Positions 46,637 through 58,156 of a stretch of 64,000 nucleotides of DNA are shown in pieces. The position numbers and the translations under genes are program-made. The stretch is taken from NCBI GenBank assembly GCA_027575805.1, contig JANBPU010000038.1, forward strand, positions 41,447 through 105,446, in the 5' to 3' direction. Numbering within the stretch: the first letter of the stretch is position 1; each line of letters begins with the position of its first letter. The DNA comes from Mycoemilia scoparia. Lineage: Eukaryota; Kickxellomycota; Kickxellomycetes; Kickxellales; Kickxellaceae. The notes under the pieces are model-generated. The model made no database searches, was not told the DNA's origin, and saw only the letters and a program-made list of their open reading frames with translations.

Positions 46637-48863
46637 ATGCCAAATCTCAAGATGCCCAGAGCAAGCGACAGTGAGCCAGAGGATTGCGCAAATCCGCTAT
46701 TTCTAAGCTGGCTGAAAGAGTGGCTAGTTGATGCTAGGAGACGAAACCTCAAAACACAGTATACACTGAAAAAGGTAGCTGGTTCTTCTAATTACGATTC
46801 TTGCAATGATACTGCACATCAACAGGATTTATCCATTTATACCAAACATATAATATAATTTGAGTTATCTCGAATAGGCATATGAATCACTCAAGATCTA
46901 TCCGCTCCCCATAGAAAACCCTCTTGAGACCACTCAACTTAATGGCATTGGTCAAGGGATAGCTGAAAAGCTAGAAAAGAAACTCCAGAGCTGGAGAAAG
47001 GCTAACAATATACAATCCCCGAACTACAAAAATACCAGGGATCAAAACAAGGAGCTTCATACTACTAGCCAGAAATCTTTTGAAGGTAATTATACACACA
47101 TATATATATATACACACACACCGATCCTAAGGTTGTATTATACAATTCCCCGGCTATGTGAAATATTTAATATCACCAGAAAAGAACTTTAAACTGACAA
47201 CTAAAATGATTCTGCAAAAGATAATATGAGCGATTCTCAAAACCAAGGTGTCATCCCAACTTCACAGCAGTCAAAATCCAATCGGCAAGCAAGGCCCTAT
47301 ATACCTCGATATCGCTCTGGGGCATTTGCTATTCTTATTGCTCTGCTGAAATTCTACATAACCGATGGGCCTGATACATTTATTCACAAAGCAGAAATCA
47401 TCGAAAATGCACAGCCTTATTGTGACAACTCATTTGAGGTTTCAAGCAATGGGACAAAATACACCGCATGGAATAGCATGAAAACTTTGGACAGCAAAAA
47501 CTTGGTATATAGACAGGGCGTAGCTGCTAAATATGTACTTTCAGAAATTGGGTATGATATTGCATGTCAAATGGCACTTGTGCTCCGTAAAAGCAATGAG
47601 CTTCAGCCCGAAGATGCAGAAGTTTTTTCACGACTAGAAAATATTCAACAGAGTCGCAACCCGAAACCAAAACCCCAAAGCGACGAGGACGAAATATCGA
47701 GGCTGTATACTGATGATGAAGCTGAAGATCAGCCCAATAGCGCTGCTAACACAAATCCTGAATTTAATGCAACTTGCAATACAAGCACCCACCACTCTCC
47801 AAGCCAAGATGCTCACAATATCGATAAGCGGGATCCAAAAGATCTGGCGCAAGCCACGATCAGCTCCAATATTGTATACAAGAAGGGCGAGTTTGACATC
47901 ATACTGATAATGGATAACAGAGAGATCCGAACAAAATCTGATAGGACGTACATGGCAAGAGAATTCGAGAAGCGGGGCATAAAATTTGACACTCGACCAT
48001 TGACAGTTGGAGATTACTTGTGGGTAGCCCAGCCAAAGCCTGGGACTCGAAGTCTGACTTCAAACAAGGAGCTGGTCATCGACTATGTTATTGAGCGAAA
48101 ACGCATGGATGACTTGTGCTCAAGCATAAGCGATGGGCGTCTAAAGGAGCAACACTTCCGTCTAAAAAATCGAGGCTTTGACAATGTTGTCTATGTAATA
48201 GAGGGCGAGAACAATGATGCAGTGCAAAAGATAGGCGAGAAGGCAGTTCAAACAGCCATGTCACGAATACAAGTAATTGATGGAAGCTACCTCAAACGGA
48301 CAGCCTCATTTGATGATACTATAAGCTACCTTGAAAGGCTGACAAAGAGATTAACAGATAAGTTTGAAAGGCTGGATCTCTATGTTATTCCGGATCATCT
48401 AGTTGATCCATTCTCTATTTCTGATCTAAAAGGTGCTTTAGCTATGGAATACCCAGGTCATAACTTTTGTATGACTTATGACGGCTATATAAAAGCAACA
48501 AGCAAAAGTGGCTCAATCCGGCTGCAAGACATTTTTGCCAAGATGCTGTTGACAATACGCGGTGTTAGTGCAGAGAAAGCTTATACAATTGTTCAAGAAT
48601 ACGGCACCCCTCACAGGTAGCTACTTCCTATATACAAAGTGACAGCTGATGGCCCGCATTGCTATTAAATTTGACTAACCTCCGGACATTATTTGGTATA
48701 TATTAGGTTCATCAAAGAAATATGTAATACTTCAAGCGAATCTGAGCAGCTCAACAAAATTAGGTTGGCTGGAAATAGCAGCTCAGCTGGCCCCAAGTAT
48801 AAAAAAATTGGGCCTGCTCTTGCCCAAAAGATTCGCCAAGTGTGGTTTTCTGATAGCTATTAG
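46637..48863 (+). CDS. MUS81: MUS81 structure-specific endonuclease catalytic subunit
   Basis: With Eme1/Mms4, MUS81 cuts branched DNA at stalled forks and recombination intermediates. Four exons (46637..46774, 46878..47085, 47221..48616, 48707..48863) give 632 residues. The N-terminal helix-hairpin-helix is in exons 1-2 (NPLFLSWLKEWL, LNGIGQGIAEKLEKKL). A winged-helix region follows (RSGAFAILIALL, then LVYRQGVAAKYVLSEIG). The ERCC4 nuclease domain starts with MDNREIR near residue 345 and has the active-site VIERKRMDDL near 404. The C-terminal helix-hairpin-helix crosses the last intron. The start is the first ATG in frame, giving MPNLKMPRASDSE. Confidence 0.95.
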
Positions 48864-49216
48864 TTTCATTCACAACGATGTGTGTTTTATATTGCCCAAC
48901 CAGACATCCTTCACCCCTACCCCTACCCCTAAAATAACTAAAAGTTAAAAATGTATAGACTAACTATATGTGTGAGTTAGTATGCGATGATATTAGAAAT
49001 GACCTCTTTCAAAGCATACTTCCAAGCTTTGTTGTGTCAAGGAAAGCCAACCAACTATGGAGTAATGGTTTGAAATGGCCTGGATTAATGCGCTCTAACC
49101 CTCAGTTGCTAAAATCGCAAATTGGTAACCCATAAGCAACAACTTCAATCATCTCTTAACATATCGATCTCTTTCAATATTATGAAACTTGGGATTCTAT
49201 TTGAGCTATTTCAACT
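48864..49216. other. Spacer between MUS81 and SUS1
   Basis: 353 bp with a short CCCCTA tandem near 48912-48930. It contains the MUS81 3' end and SUS1 promoter; no gene is seen. Confidence 0.4.
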
Positions 49217-49780
49217 ATGAGCGACGTTGGTATCCGTGAAGAACTACTGCGACGATTTGTGGAGTCTGGGGAGAGAGAAAGGTTAGTTTAGCTATATGTA
49301 ATAACATCTTGTTTAAACATGTATAATAATTCAGGGAAATACCTAATACAGTCTGACTGGCACTGTTAGGGTTCAGGAGCTATTAAAATCGAAGCTAAAT
49401 GCAAATGGATGGCAAGACGAGGTCCGTCAAATGTGTAAAGGTATTTTCTTTTCCACCAAAACCTCATTGAATGTGTTTATGAGCAAGCATATCTAAAAAC
49501 ATGGGTTTGTATATATAGATATTATAAAGGAAAAGGAGCCCAACCCCGTCACAGTTGATGAACTCGCTGGAGAACTAACCCCACGTGCTCGTGGTAAGTC
49601 TCATTTATTTGATGTAACGTTCTTTTTCTATGCCTTTATTTACCCAAATACACACATATATTATATCCTAAATCTCTATTGTTTCTCTGAATAGCATCGG
49701 TTCCAGAAAATGTCAAAGCTGAAATGTTGGAACAAATCCAAGCATTTTTGGCAAAAGCTCTTCCACAATTAGATCAATAG
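49217..49780 (+). CDS. SUS1: SUS1/ENY2, shared subunit of SAGA DUB module and TREX-2
   Basis: This small helical protein joins SAGA histone H2B deubiquitination to mRNA export at the pore. Four exons (49217..49281, 49352..49440, 49519..49593, 49695..49780) give 104 residues, the normal size. The family pattern is clear: IREELLRRFVESGERERL, GTVRVQELLKSKLNANGW, VRQMCK, then VTVDELAGELTPRARASVP and a final amphipathic helix EQIQAFLAKAL. Two of its three donors are weak (GTTAGT and GTATTT). In budding yeast SUS1 is also intron-rich for its size and spliced inefficiently; the same may hold here, as inference. Confidence 0.94.
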
Positions 49781-49963
49781 CATGCTGTATCCCTTTTCAT
49801 GTATTCTAGGATTGCGACACTTGGCCATACCAATATCAATGTGTTTAACCAAACATCGATACTAAATGACATATGTAAACCATTAAAAATTGACAAATAA
49901 ACAGAGATTATAGCGATGTCGTTTTTATTGCCAATAATGAATTGTGTTTTCAATTATGTTGAG

Positions 49964-52900
49964 TTAAAATGTCTTTCTGGGCTCAGGCCGAGGGTTGATT
50001 GCCTTTGCATTTAGTTCCAAAGACCTATCAGTGACTTTGTAGCTTAACCATTGATCAGAATCAGCCTCAAAGTCTGCTATCGAAAATGTGTCTCGAGTGA
50101 GATTTCCTGAAAGTACCTGACTGTCTATTTGGAACTGGTCTGGCATGTAGTATACAACAAGGTCAAACTTTATCGTCTCGTTGATTCCTATAATATTATT
50201 TGGGATATATTAGTACATATATATATATATTTATCTTCCTCTCTCGTTAAAATAATCTGGCATTGATAATTCGCAAATTTGCTTATCATACCTGAGCTTA
50301 ATTGTAACATTACAGAAATGTCTTTACTAATGTTATATTCATATGGTGATAGTGGGGTTAGATCTTCTTCACCTAACTTGTATTGCATTCTGAAGTTATT
50401 TGGCGCTTTAACCTGTAGCATAGAAAAGATAAATAAAATTAGCAAACCTTCCAGCTCCATGTTTTTAGTTTGTAGCAAACGTCTAAATATACTTGCCTCA
50501 ACTCCAAGCTTGCTTCGAACATCGAACCACTTTATTTTTCCAACAGTATGTATCGTAAATGGGAACTTATAATTAAATTCGATAGCATACTTTGTTTCTG
50601 GGATTCTCAGCTGGGCGGAAACAATGCGATAAATGCCGTCAAATTGCAATGGAATTGGAACAAAGCTCTACAGTCAAGAAAATTGGGATTATGCCTTGCT
50701 ATCTTTTATCATAAAAACCCACGTACCAACTTTTGTCGCACAAACAATGTATATTATCGAAAACGTACCTTTATAAATGTTTGCAGAGTATCTAATAAAT
50801 CACGGCTTGTTATTACGTTGTTTTTTGTGTGTGGCTCATCGCTTCTCGATTTTTGGGCACTAATGCTTTGTGCTTTTATGTCTGTGATTTGGTCTGCAAG
50901 CAATTTTAGAGGCGTTGGCAACTCAAGATTGCTTTCGATAAAACTATTTGAATCCATCAGATGTTATGGCTTACTCTTCAGAATATGTGTCATAGTGCGA
51001 GAAATAACTATTTACCTTTTGCACTTTTCAATTCTTTGCAAAATTAGCTCAAAGAGGACGGCCCCAAAATCGCCGATCAAGTTGGATATGCTTCTAAATA
51101 TAGAGACATAAATAGGTAATGCAGCTACACCTATACATATCTCTTACACTTAATGTATTTGTAGAATAAAAATCGACTTACATGGAATGACTCCTTATCT
51201 CAACCAGCAACCAAATGATATTGCAAAATAAGCGGCAATAAAGCAGGGATGCGTAGATGTTGGGCGAAAGACCAAGGTATTTACACTGTATTGAATAACA
51301 GGCCTCCATCACCAATGCATTTTGCTGAAGCAAGTATGCACTGTCAGAAAATTGATCGTATAAACGAACGATCTAGATATAAACACCAAAATAAGTATTA
51401 TAAAAAACATAAAAGATATAAATTGCTTCGATTTACTTTAAACTTACATTATCCAGCCGTAATAACACATCAAGATAATCTTTCATAATATTGAGATTGT
51501 CCGATTCGGGTTTTCTACTGATGCTCATGGAACCAATTTGGCTATAATTGTCAAACATACGCAAAAGAGCACATATTTATCTAAAAATTGCAGAAATACT
51601 GATCTACCAGAGGCTCTTTAACAAGAAGTCGTCAATATATATACCTTTCTACATTTTTTAACTTTGTTCCAATTGAATCTATAGAATCTTGGCTTCCAAA
51701 GTTCGAAACAACTGTTTCTATAATACTCTGGATCTTGGCTAATGCACCTAATAATCCCGAAGTCACAAAGGTTACAACTTTCAAAGAGCTTAGGAAATGA
51801 AATTTCTGGCAACAAATATAGATATACGAGTTACACATACCTTTTGTCGTAGACCTCTCTGTAGTTAATGAGCCTCCATTGTCTATGGAGAATGGTTGTC
51901 CAGGCCTTTTCAACATCTTGAGGACAAACTCGTGCTCTCCCGGAACTGATTCACTCAGATCTTTTGGGAAACAATGGGGAAGCATTTCTCTAAAGAAAGG
52001 TAGATGGCCGTACACAAATTTTGGCAAAACCTCTTGGAGCTTTTTTCTTTTATCTATGTCGATATTCATTATCATGATCAAATTTGCCGTATACTTTGAA
52101 TCCTCAAGGCTGGGTTCTCTATTGAGAAACTGTGTGCTGAGGTTAAGTAACGAACAGACAAAGTCCGAGCTGATAATGTTTGAATGCAGTTCACCAATGC
52201 TCTTGAAAGTCTCCCAAATGGACGTTTTATCTTCTGGGTACTTGTCAATGTTACCATGCAGGCTCTCAACCAGCTTAGTCAAGGTTTTTACACTATCCAT
52301 CCTGGACACTTTGAATATAGAATGTACGCTTTCTCGAATTACTGGATTAGCATCCTCCATGGCCGATAGGGCAATTGATAGTTGCTCATCATTAAACTGG
52401 ATGGGAATTTGTGAGCCGATTTTATTCAGTGCCTTTAAGGAATTGAGCCTGACAATGTCGCTGCTGTCGTTAAACATGTCGACGAGGAAATCAACGGTTT
52501 TTTCTCCAAATTCGGAGCTCCTAATACTTAGTTCTGTAATGGATTCTATGGCAGCATCTCGTACCTCTTGGTACTCATCCTCTAGTCCATGAACAAATGC
52601 ACCTGCGGCTCCAGAATCTAGGAGGCGGATAGACTCTAGCTCAACATCCGCATCTCCAGATGGTGTTGGGATAGAAGACCCTTTTCCACCTTTTCCCTTC
52701 GATTTTGACCCTGGTTTATTGGCCTCGCGTCTTCCTTTTGGGGCATAGCGCTTTAGGTTGGACATCACTTGCTTACTAAGAGTCTGCAGTAAGAACTTCA
52801 TCCCCACATTGTAGTAACGGCCTAGAACAGCACAAGCCCTCTGTCTAACGATTACTGATGTGTCGTTGATCATATCACATATCTTTACAAATGCATCGTC

Positions 52901-54042
52901 CAACAGCCTGATGTGCTCCATAGTATAATTCTTTTGAATTGATACTGGTTGTTCAGGATATAACTGTGAAATGGCACTAAGTAGCTCCATAGCACACAAC
53001 CGAACCTGGTAATGCTCATCTTTTGTAGCCAAAACACAAACATCGTAGAGCTGAACATCCAAATGATGACCAGCATAGTATAGATCTAAGAGAACTCGAA
53101 GGCTTGTAGCCCTGATTTTAAACTCGGGATCATTGAGATATCGACTCAGAATCTCCACCAGCTTATTTTTGCTGTCTTTCTCTGTAACCTCTTTATCAAT
53201 AGATACGCTTATCTGACTCTTTCCTAACAACCCACTTAGAAACAGATGGGTATACGCCACAATACATATGCACCGAAGGTTACTGTTGGAATTATTGGTA
53301 TCCTTGAGAATATTTGATTCAAGCATCTGGACTTCATCAGGAAATTCACGAAGGACATTGTCAATTCCCTTCATCTATTTGTGAAAAATTAAAAATATTT
53401 AGTGAACTTCTTGGAATATTACGCTTTTTGGTGACGATTATCAATAGTAAATTGAAATATTTGTATCTAACCTTGTGAATCTTGGCTAATTGGTGATAAA
53501 TCTGGTACCTCTGGTTTACCGTGCTAACAGGCAAAATACCCACGAGTGTCTTAACAAGTGTTCGTGAGTCTGCATTTGGGTGAACACACATTCTGCCGCC
53601 AATGCGAATGGCAAGATTCTATTATGTTACAGCCATTAATGATATGTACTTTATATGCCTGATGTTGATATTTGCACTTATTGTATAGATATAATGATAT
53701 ATACCTTAACTGATGCATCAGTCTGTTCTGATCTACAGGTTGCTGATACCCTTGCCAATTCTTTTTTTGCAAGCTCCCACCCTAGAGATGAGATCTTTCC
53801 TTGAAGTTGCCATAGCTCCTACAAATATTGGAAATTTTAAAACCTTAGTAAATTGATTGTTTGATGAAAACAGATATAGCTTGACAAGCACCACCATCGC
53901 ATTCCGACCAAAATAAATAATATGAGGCAATTTGATTGATAAAACAACTTGCCTCGTATTTTACATAAGGTTCAATATCATCCCTGGAAAGCTTCTGAGG
54001 TCGCAGTTCACTACCTTCATCTGAACTTAAGGCCCTCTTCAT
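49964..54042 (-). CDS. INTS4: Integrator complex subunit 4 (INTS4)
   Basis: INTS4 is the HEAT-repeat scaffold of the Integrator cleavage module (with INTS9/INTS11), which processes snRNA ends and attenuates RNA polymerase II. Twelve exons are read: 54042..53953, 53818..53705, 53618..53472, 53374..51841, 51777..51645, 51541..51448, 51372..51182, 51093..51016, 50943..50769, 50667..50497, 50412..50292 and 50187..49964, giving 1023 residues. Diagnostic blocks are AISQLYPEQPV, IRLLDDAFVKICDMI, FLLQTLSKQVMSNL, GAFVHGLEDEYQEVRDAA and VDFLVDMFNDSSDIVRLNSL, followed by a C-terminal beta-rich region (YYMPDQFQIDSQVL). A basic insert KGRREANKPGSKSKGKGGKG lies where animals have a variable loop. Introns 1 and 10 are GC-AG (GAG|GCAAGT). 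All phases agree. Exon 5 and 6 acceptors were chosen to keep the frame open. Confidence 0.92.
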
Positions 54043-54749
54043 TCTAATTATCAACTGACGGATAGATTTTTATAGAAATACTGCTGTATAATGACAATAT
54101 ACCCTTGACTTTCTAAAAAGTAATCTAAGTAATATTCATACGGGAAATTACCCACAGTTATGGGGTAATAATGCTGATTAATGAGTCTTTACAAATATCC
54201 ATTGCTTCAACCCTATTTATTGTTTGATATCTAAAAGCATGTTTCACCGATACCTTTCGCACCATTGGCGTCATAACTATAGATCATGCTCAAAGATACT
54301 CTATCTATATTTATGTATATGGCAGAGTCTCTTCTAAAAGAGCGTACCAAAACAATCTCTCCAATACCAACCTAAAATGTATGGACGTTATGCCAAGTTT
54401 GTATGAAACATAGGAAAACAAACTGGTTCACTTTTGATGGCGAATCTGCTTTACACTAAACAGCACTACTCTAATTTAAACTCAGAACCAGCTCTTAGAC
54501 CACTGGTCTCAGCTAAAACAATTCCTGCTTGTTTGGGCCACTGATCACTACTGTGGTAGAATAGAACAACAGATCATTACAAGGATACCCATAATTGAAG
54601 CAGCACTATAAACATCTAAATGTTAATAAAGTTAGCCTATGAAACATCTTTCAAGGTGTCTAACTTTCGTGGGTTTCCTATACTATACAAGAGAGGATAA
54701 GCCCCCTAAAACCACTTTAAACATTGTAGAACCCACATAATACACAGAA
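54043..54749. promoter_or_regulatory. Divergent promoter region between INTS4 and ALG7
   Basis: 707 bp between head-to-head genes. AT-rich; no motif could be assigned and no further gene is seen. Confidence 0.4.
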
Positions 54750-56120
54750 ATGCCTAGGATTCCTGTTGGCGGAAAGGCATTTACGACGCTTGGACTTTTG
54801 GTATACCTTTCCCAGTCCAACCCATTGACAGCATGCTTCTGTATATCGATCGTAGCTGCCCTGTGGACCTGGCATATAATACCTCTGGTCAAGGATATGT
54901 TTATAAAAGCGGGGCTTTCTGGCAAAGACATGAATAAACCAAGTCATCCTGTATTGGCCGAAAGCATGGGAATCATTGCCGCTACTATATATATGGTCAC
55001 TACAATTTTGTTTATACCTATTCAGTTCCAACAATGGATGACCAGTACACCCAACGATGACCAACATAGCACACCCATATCGTGGTCGCATACCTTTCCG
55101 TACAACAAAATGGGCCAGTACCTGTCGGCGCTTCTTTCATTGCAAAGCATGATATTCCTTGGGTTTGCTGACGATGTTTTGAACTTGAGGTGGCGATTCA
55201 AGCTTGTCTTGCCAACAATAGCATCAATTCCGTTACTTACGGTGTACTATGTGTCCCATGGAGTTACGTTTGTAATGGTACCCTTTCAGTTTCGCGATTT
55301 TCTTGGCCAATCGTTGGATTTGGGTGTCATATACTATGTTTATATGGGAATGATGGCAGTTTTTTGCACCAATTCGATCAATATTCTGGCTGGTATCAAC
55401 GGAGTTGAGGTTGGTCAGTCTCTAGTTATTGGCATCTCTGTGGCCATTTATAACTTGATGAGAGTCAACAGTGACAACCCAGACACTGCCTACTGCCACC
55501 TATTCTCCTTATACCTGATACTCCCATTCATTGCTGTGTCTGCTGCCCTTTTTCACTGGAATCGCTTTCCCGCAAAAGTATTCGTTGGAGACACGTATTG
55601 CTATTTCGCTGGAATGACTTTTGCTGTTGTCGGCATTCTCGGCCACTTTTCCAAAACCCTTTTGCTGCTGTTTATTCCTCAGATATTAAACTTCATATAT
55701 TCTTGTCCCCAGTTATTTCGCCTGGTCCCATGCCCCCGGCATAGATTACCCTCTGTTGTCAAATTTACATCGTCCAAGAAAACGGACGAGTACGACAAGG
55801 ATGATAAAAAGCCTAACAAAAATGTGGTTGAACTCATGGAACCAAGTCGGACTAGGTTGGCAGATGCCACACATATTGGTCTTGTCATAATCAAAACGAT
55901 GGATCGGCTAGGTCTTGTATCAGTAAAGCGCAACAACAATGGTGATTTGATAGACTGCTCCAATCTTACGCTACTTAACCTATTTCTTGTCAGGTTTGGC
56001 CCAATGACAGAACGCAGATTAGCATGGTATGTTATAAGCTTCCAGATATTTGGATCTGTATGTGCTTTCTTTATCAGACACAATCTAGCTACTCTATTTT
56101 ATGAAGACATCTACAAGTAA
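54750..56120 (+). CDS. ALG7: UDP-GlcNAc:dolichyl-phosphate GlcNAc-1-phosphotransferase
   Basis: ALG7/DPAGT1 carries out the first step of N-glycan precursor assembly in the endoplasmic reticulum: UDP-GlcNAc plus dolichyl phosphate gives GlcNAc-PP-dolichol. The single-exon gene encodes 456 residues with about ten membrane segments. Motifs typical of the family are IKAGLSGKDMNKP, LGFADDVLNLRWRFKL, the CTNSINILAGINGVEVGQSL loop, and FVGDTYCYFAGM. The soluble loop near 325-365 is Lys/Asp-rich. It is the target of tunicamycin in other species. Confidence 0.96.
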   Translation: MPRIPVGGKAFTTLGLLVYLSQSNPLTACFCISIVAALWTWHIIPLVKDMFIKAGLSGKDMNKPSHPVLAESMGIIAATIYMVTTILFIPIQFQQWMTSTPNDDQHSTPISWSHTFPYNKMGQYLSALLSLQSMIFLGFADDVLNLRWRFKLVLPTIASIPLLTVYYVSHGVTFVMVPFQFRDFLGQSLDLGVIYYVYMGMMAVFCTNSINILAGINGVEVGQSLVIGISVAIYNLMRVNSDNPDTAYCHLFSLYLILPFIAVSAALFHWNRFPAKVFVGDTYCYFAGMTFAVVGILGHFSKTLLLLFIPQILNFIYSCPQLFRLVPCPRHRLPSVVKFTSSKKTDEYDKDDKKPNKNVVELMEPSRTRLADATHIGLVIIKTMDRLGLVSVKRNNNGDLIDCSNLTLLNLFLVRFGPMTERRLAWYVISFQIFGSVCAFFIRHNLATLFYEDIYK

Positions 56121-56902
56121 AGGCATTAATAAAACTAAAACATCCTTATCCTTCCCCAAACACCTGGGTGTCGTTTCAAAGAGCTATAGTTTCTATTGAT
56201 GTAACATAGACCAATGTACTATTGTATTTAATTATAAGCATTAAAAGTTTATCATGTTGCAATATAAACTTTGTGGTTAACAATTAATAATAAGTATCTA
56301 TCAGTATAATGCTTTTACCAAAAAAAGAACGGCTTGTTTTAGTGTTTAAATAATCTAAATACGAGAATCAGTGTTGTTAGACAAACTTTGGTTGCTGAGT
56401 GCATAAATCATACAATAGTGAAATGTTATATATGACACGTATGGCAATTACAAGTAAAATATGATTGGACGAAATGTAGTGACTTTGTAGGCTCAAGGCT
56501 CAAATGGCCTTCCAACTAAATCACTATTGTTTATGGTGGCTGTGCTGGTTCATTGTTATAATGTTTTTATATATATTGTTTTAATGTTTGGATAACGGCC
56601 TATTTTGCTAGATAGATGAATCATATAATAGTGGCCATATAGAAATTTTCTCTATAAAGAGACAGATGTTAGCTCTACCATATAATAATATACAGAGTTG
56701 TTTTATTCTTTACTTTTCTTGAGCTTTATCATCTTCTAGAGTTAGAAGTCTTCACCTAGTCACAGCCTTTTTGTCCCCCCAAATTTAATTCTTCTATTCT
56801 TAATTTTACTTTATTTCATTATATTATCATCTATAAAACCCATATAAAAAATCCATATATTACAAAAACCCAAAACATTATTTCCCTTATTATTTACTAG
56901 CC
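56121..56902. other. Intergenic region, no gene seen
   Basis: AT-rich 0.8 kb after ALG7. No coding signature was found. Confidence 0.4.
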
Positions 56903-57049
56903 ATGACAGATATTTCCTCTTTGCCCCAGGACAAGGCCACTCCTGAGAACACACCAGCTGCTGAACAAGCAAGCTACAACATGAAATTCCTTTTGGCAAC
57001 AAAAATAGTTAGTCACTTTGGCCGAGTGGTTAAGGCGGCGGCCTGCTAA
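56903..57049 (+). other. Short ORF running into tRNA-Ser; possible gene fragment
   Basis: An ATG at 56903 opens a 48-codon frame (MTDISSLPQDKATPENTPAA and on) whose first 36 codons look like an ordinary protein N-terminus; it then runs into the tRNA-Ser gene and stops in its anticodon loop. A GTTAGT donor-like site at 57007 could end an exon, but no matching downstream exon was found. It may be a broken gene start or chance. Confidence 0.25.
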
Positions 57050-57093
57050 GCCGTTTCACTTTGTGAGCGCAGGTTCGAATCCTGCAGGTGACG
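57012..57093 (+). tRNA. tRNA-Ser (anticodon GCT)
   Basis: The acceptor stem GTCACTT pairs with AGGTGAC, with discriminator G. The anticodon loop CTGCTAA gives GCT, reading AGC/AGT serine codons. The long variable arm TCACTTTGTGA marks a type II tRNA. The internal A box (TGGCCGAGTGG) and B box (GGTTCGAATCC) are present. No intron. Confidence 0.96.
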
Positions 57094-57112
57094 CACTTCT
57101 CTCCTCTTACTT

Positions 57113-57186
57113 GCTCTTGTGGCGCAATTGGCTAGCGCGTTCGACTGTTAATCGAGAGGTTGGTGGTTCGAGCCCACCCAGGAGCG
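57113..57186 (+). tRNA. tRNA-Asn (anticodon GTT)
   Basis: The acceptor stem GCTCTTG pairs with CAGGAGC, discriminator G. The anticodon stem TTCGA/TCGAG encloses loop CTGTTAA with anticodon GTT. The A box TGGCGCAATTGG and B box GGTTCGAGCCC are intact. No intron. It lies 19 bp after tRNA-Ser on the same strand. Confidence 0.96.
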
Positions 57187-57189
57187 ATC

Positions 57190-57193
57190 CTTT
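57190..57193 (+). terminator. Probable RNA polymerase III terminator after tRNA-Asn
   Basis: A TTTT run four bases after the tRNA-Asn end, backed by two further T4 runs within about 25 bases. No T4 run exists between the two tRNAs. Confidence 0.65.
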
Positions 57194-58156
57194 TGCCTTT
57201 TCTATCCTATCTTTTGAAGGATATTTTTGATATATTACGAGGTATCATGAAGGCTTCAAACATATATCCTTATTTTCAATCGATTTCAAATTGTTTTATG
57301 TCTTTATCAATTCCCCCTAGTTCATTTTCCTAGAGTTAATAGATTAGACTATATAAATTTTTAATTGTGTAAAAAAATTTAATATCAACAATATTTGACT
57401 TTGCTATTGTCATTTTTTTCGTACAATTGCTTAAATGTATTGTCTTTACAATGTTTAAATTAGTTCCTACTACCATGAACACGCATTACTATAGGCCCTA
57501 TAATCAAGAAATAACCTTTTTGGACCATGTAATTTCTTCTTGGTCATAATGCACAATTCAACAAGCATATTACATAATCACGCACATGATAACAATATTA
57601 CAAGGTAAGCTAATAGAATGGAAGGGCTGTATAACGAACAAGCGTTAATAAAACCAAACAAAAAATAGACAAAATAGAAATTTTGAACATTGTTAGTAGT
57701 AATAGTGATAATAGTAGTTAGTGGTAGTGTAAAAAGGGGGTAATATATGGAGAGTTGCCGAAGGAGAGACTTTTTGGTTAGTGTATTTTTGTCAATTATA
57801 TGAGGCTTTAACTGAATCCCGCAAGTAGTAGTAGTGTTAGCGCTGTGCTATGTATTTTTGCCGACTTCGATAGTAGGAGCAACGCTCGCTTTCTCACACT
57901 CTTTACCTCACTTGGTGCAAATAGCAGACTTTGGTAATATGTCTGTGTGTATGTAATGGTAGCAATGCTTTAAAATCTTGAATGCAAACACCACATCAAG
58001 TAAAAGCAAGATTTGTTGAAAAGTTAGTGAGGTGTAGAGGGGGCAAGAGAATGGAGCTTGGTAAGTAATAATATAGGTGTGTAGGGGTACAGAAGTTGCT
58101 ATACACGCTTTAAGATCAAAGGTCAGGGTTGTATTACGGTATATAGGCGGAACTTA
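57194..58156. other. Intergenic region, no gene seen
   Basis: AT-rich 1 kb with AGT/GTA-rich stretches near 57690-57735. It holds the 3' flank of the PP2A subunit gene. Nothing else was found. Confidence 0.4.

Noticed and set aside
47101..47130. TA/CA repeats as a special element
   Set aside because: Short simple repeat within a MUS81 intron; ordinary.
48908..48935. CCCCTA tandem as an internal telomere tract
   Set aside because: Only about three units, and not the TTAGGG unit common in fungi; too short to support.
50548..51111. Plus-strand 187-codon frame opposite INTS4
   Set aside because: It overlaps INTS4 exons and introns on the other strand and has no recognisable motif.
57018..57230. 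A 70-codon open frame across both tRNA genes
   Set aside because: Its peptide is the translation of tRNA sequence; the two structured tRNAs explain the region.
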